Origin: an uncultured Clostridia bacterium
GTDB taxonomy: Bacteria; Bacillota_I; Bacilli_A; RF39; UBA660
Direction of reading: 5' to 3'
Assembly: GCA_947569225.1 (NCBI GenBank)
Contig: CANORX010000041.1
Span: 1-7,864, forward strand
Length of the DNA: 7,864 bases
Part shown: positions 5,697 to 7,864 of the stretch, piece after piece
Layout: the number at the start of each line of letters is the position of its first letter
Position numbering within the stretch: the first letter of the stretch is position 1
Made by a program: the position numbers and the translations under genes
Notes under the pieces: model-generated
The model's database searches: none
What the model saw: the letters and a program-made list of their open reading frames with translations, nothing else
Told to the model about the DNA's origin: nothing

Positions 5697-7577
5697 AAAA
5701 AAGAAATAAAAGAAAAAAACATTAAATTCTTTGTAACAAATGCAGATGCTTTAGCTGACAAATACAACTTAAGAGGTAAAATAAACAATATAATCGCGTG
5801 GTATATGCTAAAAATGTTAGGAGTAAAAGGAGAAGACTCTGTTAAATTTAAAGAAAACATAAAAGAAATGTACCGTGATAAAGGAGAAAACATTGTTAAT
5901 GCCAACTTAAACGTATTAGACGAAAGTATAGATTATTTAAGAGAATTTGCCTTTAACATCTTTAGTGAAACAAAAGACCAAGAGAAAAAAAGAGACATAA
6001 ATAGCGAAATGCTCCATAGACGTGGAAATATGCTTAAAGTATCTGACTTCTTAGACCACAGTGATGGAACATTTGAAGGTGGAACAAGTGCATCTGATAA
6101 AAGAAAAGTATCTAACAAAGTTCCTAAATGGTGTAAAGAAAACTGTATAGAATGTAACCAATGTGCCTTTATATGCCCTCATGCTATCATTAAACCTTTT
6201 AGTATAACTGAAGAAGAATTAAATAACTCTCTAATTACTAAAGAAGACACTATTCCAAGTTTAGGTGAAAATAACAAAGGATTCTATCTAGGTATCAATA
6301 CCGATAATTGTACAGGATGTGGTCTTTGTACGAAAGTATGCCCAGGTAAAAACGGAGAAAAAGCTTTAATAATGGAAGAATCATCTAACAAAACTGATAT
6401 AATTTGTGATTATCTCAACAATAATATAAAAAACGAAACACCTTTTTCAAAATTTACAGTTAAAGGAATAGGATTTAATAAGCCAGTCTTTGAATTCCCA
6501 GGTGCATGTGCAGGATGTGGTGAAACAGTATACTTAAGAACTCTTACAGAACTATATGGAAAAGAAATAGTAATTGCAAATGCCACTGGTTGTTCATCTA
6601 TATATGGAGCAAGCTTGCCATGCACTCCATATAAAATACCTTGGATAAGCTCATTATTTGAAGACAATGCTGAATTTGGACTAGGAATTCACACAGCATA
6701 CAAAACCGCAAGAGACAGAGTAAAAGAAATTATGATAGAAACTAAAGATGAAGTTGATAAAAACGTAAAAGACATCTTTAAAACATGGATAGACAATATA
6801 GAAGACAGTAACATTACATTAGAAGTTAAAAACCAACTAGAGAAAGCTAACATAAGAACAGACTTAAAAGAACTAATAGACTACATTCCTTCTAGAAAAG
6901 TATGGATAGTTGGAGGAGACGGATGGGCTTATGACATAGGCTTTGGAGGGTTAGACCATGTATTAAGAACAAATGAAAACATAAAAATATTAGTCTTAGA
7001 CACAGAAGTATATTCTAATACAGGGGGACAAACGTCCAAATCTACTAGAGTAGGTGCAGTAGCAGAATTTGCAAGCACAGGTAAACTAAAACCAAAAAAA
7101 GATTTATTTCAAATTGGTATGTCAATACCTAATGTCTATGTAGCTAGTATAAGTGCAGGAGCTAACATGAATCAAACTATAAAAGCCTTTAAAGAAGCTA
7201 ATGAGCACAATGGACCTAGCCTTATAATAGCCTATAGTCCATGCATAGCCCATGGCATAAAAGGTGGATTATCAAATAGTGTAGAAGAACAAAAGCTTTT
7301 AGTAGAAAGCGGTTATAATATATTAATGAGATATAATCCTATTAATAAAGAACTTTCTATTGATAGCAAAGAACCTAATTTTCAAATATATGAAACAGTT
7401 TTTGCCAAAGAAATGAGATATAAAAATTTAGAAAGTATTAATCCTAAATTATATGAAAAACTATATATAGAAAATATGAATAATGCAAAAAACAGATATG
7501 AATACTATCATAACTTAAGTAAAAATAAAGAAGTAAACAAAGAAGAAAAAACTATTTCTAAAAAAGAATATTTATAA
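5679..7577 (+). CDS. nifJ: Pyruvate:ferredoxin oxidoreductase, C-terminal part (rest of III to VI)
   Basis: This 632-residue chain continues the enzyme directly: the end of domain III (about 10-95), domain V with two [4Fe-4S] ferredoxin motifs (C156, C159, C162, C166 and C211, C214, C217, C221), then domain VI. Domain VI has the proximal-cluster cysteines C277, C280 (GACAGCGET), C305 (NATGCSS) and C522 (YSPCIAHG). Its thiamine diphosphate and Mg2+ motif runs from GDG (413-415) to N447 in EVYSNTGGQTS. All residues needed for catalysis and electron transfer are therefore present. The short charged C-terminal tail lacks the long extension of the Desulfovibrio enzyme. I give the first ATG; ATG 5694, one base after the upstream stop, is equally plausible. 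Together with the upstream frame it adds to about 1,145 residues, a normal PFOR size with nothing missing. Expression probably depends on translation of the upstream frame. Confidence 0.92.
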   Translation: MKPNDMKKEIKEKNIKFFVTNADALADKYNLRGKINNIIAWYMLKMLGVKGEDSVKFKENIKEMYRDKGENIVNANLNVLDESIDYLREFAFNIFSETKDQEKKRDINSEMLHRRGNMLKVSDFLDHSDGTFEGGTSASDKRKVSNKVPKWCKENCIECNQCAFICPHAIIKPFSITEEELNNSLITKEDTIPSLGENNKGFYLGINTDNCTGCGLCTKVCPGKNGEKALIMEESSNKTDIICDYLNNNIKNETPFSKFTVKGIGFNKPVFEFPGACAGCGETVYLRTLTELYGKEIVIANATGCSSIYGASLPCTPYKIPWISSLFEDNAEFGLGIHTAYKTARDRVKEIMIETKDEVDKNVKDIFKTWIDNIEDSNITLEVKNQLEKANIRTDLKELIDYIPSRKVWIVGGDGWAYDIGFGGLDHVLRTNENIKILVLDTEVYSNTGGQTSKSTRVGAVAEFASTGKLKPKKDLFQIGMSIPNVYVASISAGANMNQTIKAFKEANEHNGPSLIIAYSPCIAHGIKGGLSNSVEEQKLLVESGYNILMRYNPINKELSIDSKEPNFQIYETVFAKEMRYKNLESINPKLYEKLYIENMNNAKNRYEYYHNLSKNKEVNKEEKTISKKEYL

Positions 7578-7594
7578 ATTAAATTAATAACATG

Positions 7595-7633
7595 AAACCC
7601 CATTTCCATTAATAAGAAGTGAGGTTTTTATTA
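7595..7633 (+). terminator. Intrinsic terminator of the PFOR gene
   Basis: The stem pairs AAACCCCATTTC (7595-7606) with GAAGTGAGGTTT (7616-7627): twelve positions with one C-A mismatch and one G-U wobble. The 9-nt loop is AT-rich, and TTTTTATT follows. It starts 17 nt after the stop codon. Confidence 0.8.
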
Positions 7634-7649
7634 AATAAAAAAAACACAT

Positions 7650-7680
7650 AAAAAAAGGATAGCCCCCCTGAGAGCTATCC
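7650..7680 (-). terminator. Strong intrinsic terminator for a leftward transcript
   Basis: On the reverse strand a 10-bp stem, GGATAGCTCT with GGGGGCTATCC, closes on a CAGG-type tetraloop (7657-7680, two G-U wobbles). Seven T residues follow (complement of 7650-7656). On the forward strand the hairpin has no T tract, so it is directional. No leftward protein gene is visible, so it ends either the candidate small RNA or a transcript entering from the right. Confidence 0.75.
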
Positions 7681-7750
7681 GGAAAAAAGAATAAAAAGGG
7701 GTTGGCTAGTGTGATACTAGCACCAATTCGCCTAAAGTGAATTGGTAAGT
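7650..7750 (-). ncRNA. Candidate small structured RNA of about 100 nt
   Basis: A transcript started by the reverse promoter at 7755-7783 would begin near 7750 and end at the terminator at 7650. It would fold into three hairpins: CCAATTC with GAATTGG (7723-7745, 9-nt loop), GCTAGT with ACTAGC (7705-7721, 5-nt loop), and the terminator stem, with a pyrimidine-rich single-stranded stretch between the last two. It contains no open reading frame of note, and I do not recognise its family. A trans-acting small RNA, an antisense RNA, or an accessory RNA of a neighbouring locus beyond the right edge are all possible. Confidence 0.45.
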
Positions 7751-7783
7751 CTATATACTAAACTATAAGGGCCGTTTTGTCAA
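7739..7783 (+). other. Anti-repeat-like segment, possible tracrRNA part
   Basis: ATACTAA (7755-7761) can pair perfectly with TTAGTAT (7840-7846), and TAAGG (7766-7770) with TCTTA (7831-7835), leaving a 4-by-4 internal loop. This stem-bulge-stem form recalls crRNA:tracrRNA duplexes of type II CRISPR systems. The following GGGCCGTTTTGTCAA loosely recalls the AAGG..CCGTT..TCAA region after the anti-repeat in Streptococcus pyogenes tracrRNA, but no proper nexus hairpin forms. GTTTTG (7774-7779) and CAAAAC (7795-7800) followed by TTTT could end a rightward transcript. Evidence is suggestive only. Confidence 0.3.
7755..7783 (-). promoter_or_regulatory. Reverse-strand promoter TTGACA-N17-TAGTAT
   Basis: On the reverse strand, a perfect -35 TTGACA (complement of 7778-7783) is followed after exactly 17 nt by TAGTAT (complement of 7755-7760), a 4-of-6 match to the -10. 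Predicted start is near 7748-7751. It is the only promoter in the window with a consensus -35. Its -10 overlaps the anti-repeat-like segment on the other strand. Confidence 0.45.
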
Positions 7784-7829
7784 TCTTTTTTAGCCAAAAC
7801 TTTTAATATTATGATTAGCATGTGATAAT

Positions 7830-7864
7830 GTCTTAAGTGTTAGTATTTGATTATGTCCCAAAAC
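7830..7864 (+). CRISPR. Possible first unit of a type II-like CRISPR repeat at the right edge
   Basis: The last 35 nt begin GTCTTAAG, contain TTTGA (7846-7850) and end in GTCCCAAAAC (7855-7864), exactly at the window end. The S. pyogenes type II-A repeat likewise starts GTTTTAGAG, contains TTTGA and ends in GTCCCAAAAC. Length fits the 35-37 nt expected. Assemblies often break at CRISPR repeats, which would explain the end point. Only one copy is present, so no array can be shown, and no cas gene is in the window. Confidence 0.35.

Noticed and set aside
5690..5725. TGA read as tryptophan (Mycoplasma code) to extend the first PFOR frame
   Set aside because: Reading through gives WYEKRNKRKKH and then a stop, unlike PFOR. 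All four genes use TGG for Trp and have no internal TGA.
7711..7740. Nine-codon frame VILAPIRLK resembling the start of Fst-type toxins
   Set aside because: It is too short, has no membrane segment beyond a few residues, lacks a properly spaced ribosome binding site and ends at once in TGA.
7765..7800. A second degenerate CRISPR repeat ending in CCAAAAC, 64 nt before the edge repeat
   Set aside because: Apart from the shared CCAAAAC end and scattered bases it does not align with 7830-7864, so it does not support an array.

Overview
The window is very AT-rich DNA from a low-GC bacterium of the Firmicutes type. AGA, ATA and TTA/CTA codons dominate. Ribosome binding sites match the Bacillus-like anti-Shine-Dalgarno (AGGTGAT, AAAAGGAG), and TGA is used as a stop. 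A peptidoglycan glycosyltransferase implies a cell wall, and a ferredoxin-type pyruvate oxidoreductase implies anaerobic fermentation. An uncultured gut Bacilli, Erysipelotrichia or Clostridia lineage would fit. The exact taxon is inference.

Layout, left to right. Positions 1-200 (minus strand) carry a Nudix hydrolase fragment that runs off the left edge and has lost its N-terminal part. Positions 200-730 hold no convincing intact gene: there are short unrecognised reading frames at 240-462, a less AT-rich island with two stem-loops and a T8 run at 510-563, then plain AT-rich spacer. Three independent rightward transcription units follow: a CtpE-like P-type cation ATPase (785-3145), a monofunctional GT51 peptidoglycan glycosyltransferase (3327-4049), and pyruvate:ferredoxin oxidoreductase encoded in two overlapping frames (4133-5692 and 5679-7577). 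Each unit has its own -10 element, and each ends in an intrinsic terminator. They look like separate housekeeping genes rather than a joint pathway. The first two promoters each carry a perfect dyad overlapping the core promoter.

The PFOR is the main oddity among the genes. All catalytic residues and all iron-sulfur cysteines are present, but the reading frame changes inside domain III. This is not a boundary used by the multi-subunit enzymes. The second frame has no good Shine-Dalgarno.

Positions 7578-7864 hold no protein gene but are dense in RNA signals. There is the PFOR terminator, and a candidate minus-strand small RNA of about 100 nt with a TTGACA-N17-TAGTAT promoter and a strong terminator. 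At the extreme right edge is a 35-nt segment whose 3' half resembles type II CRISPR repeats, and a partly complementary, anti-repeat-like segment lies about 70 nt upstream of it. If real, a type II CRISPR locus begins just outside the window. No cas gene is visible, so this stays a hypothesis.
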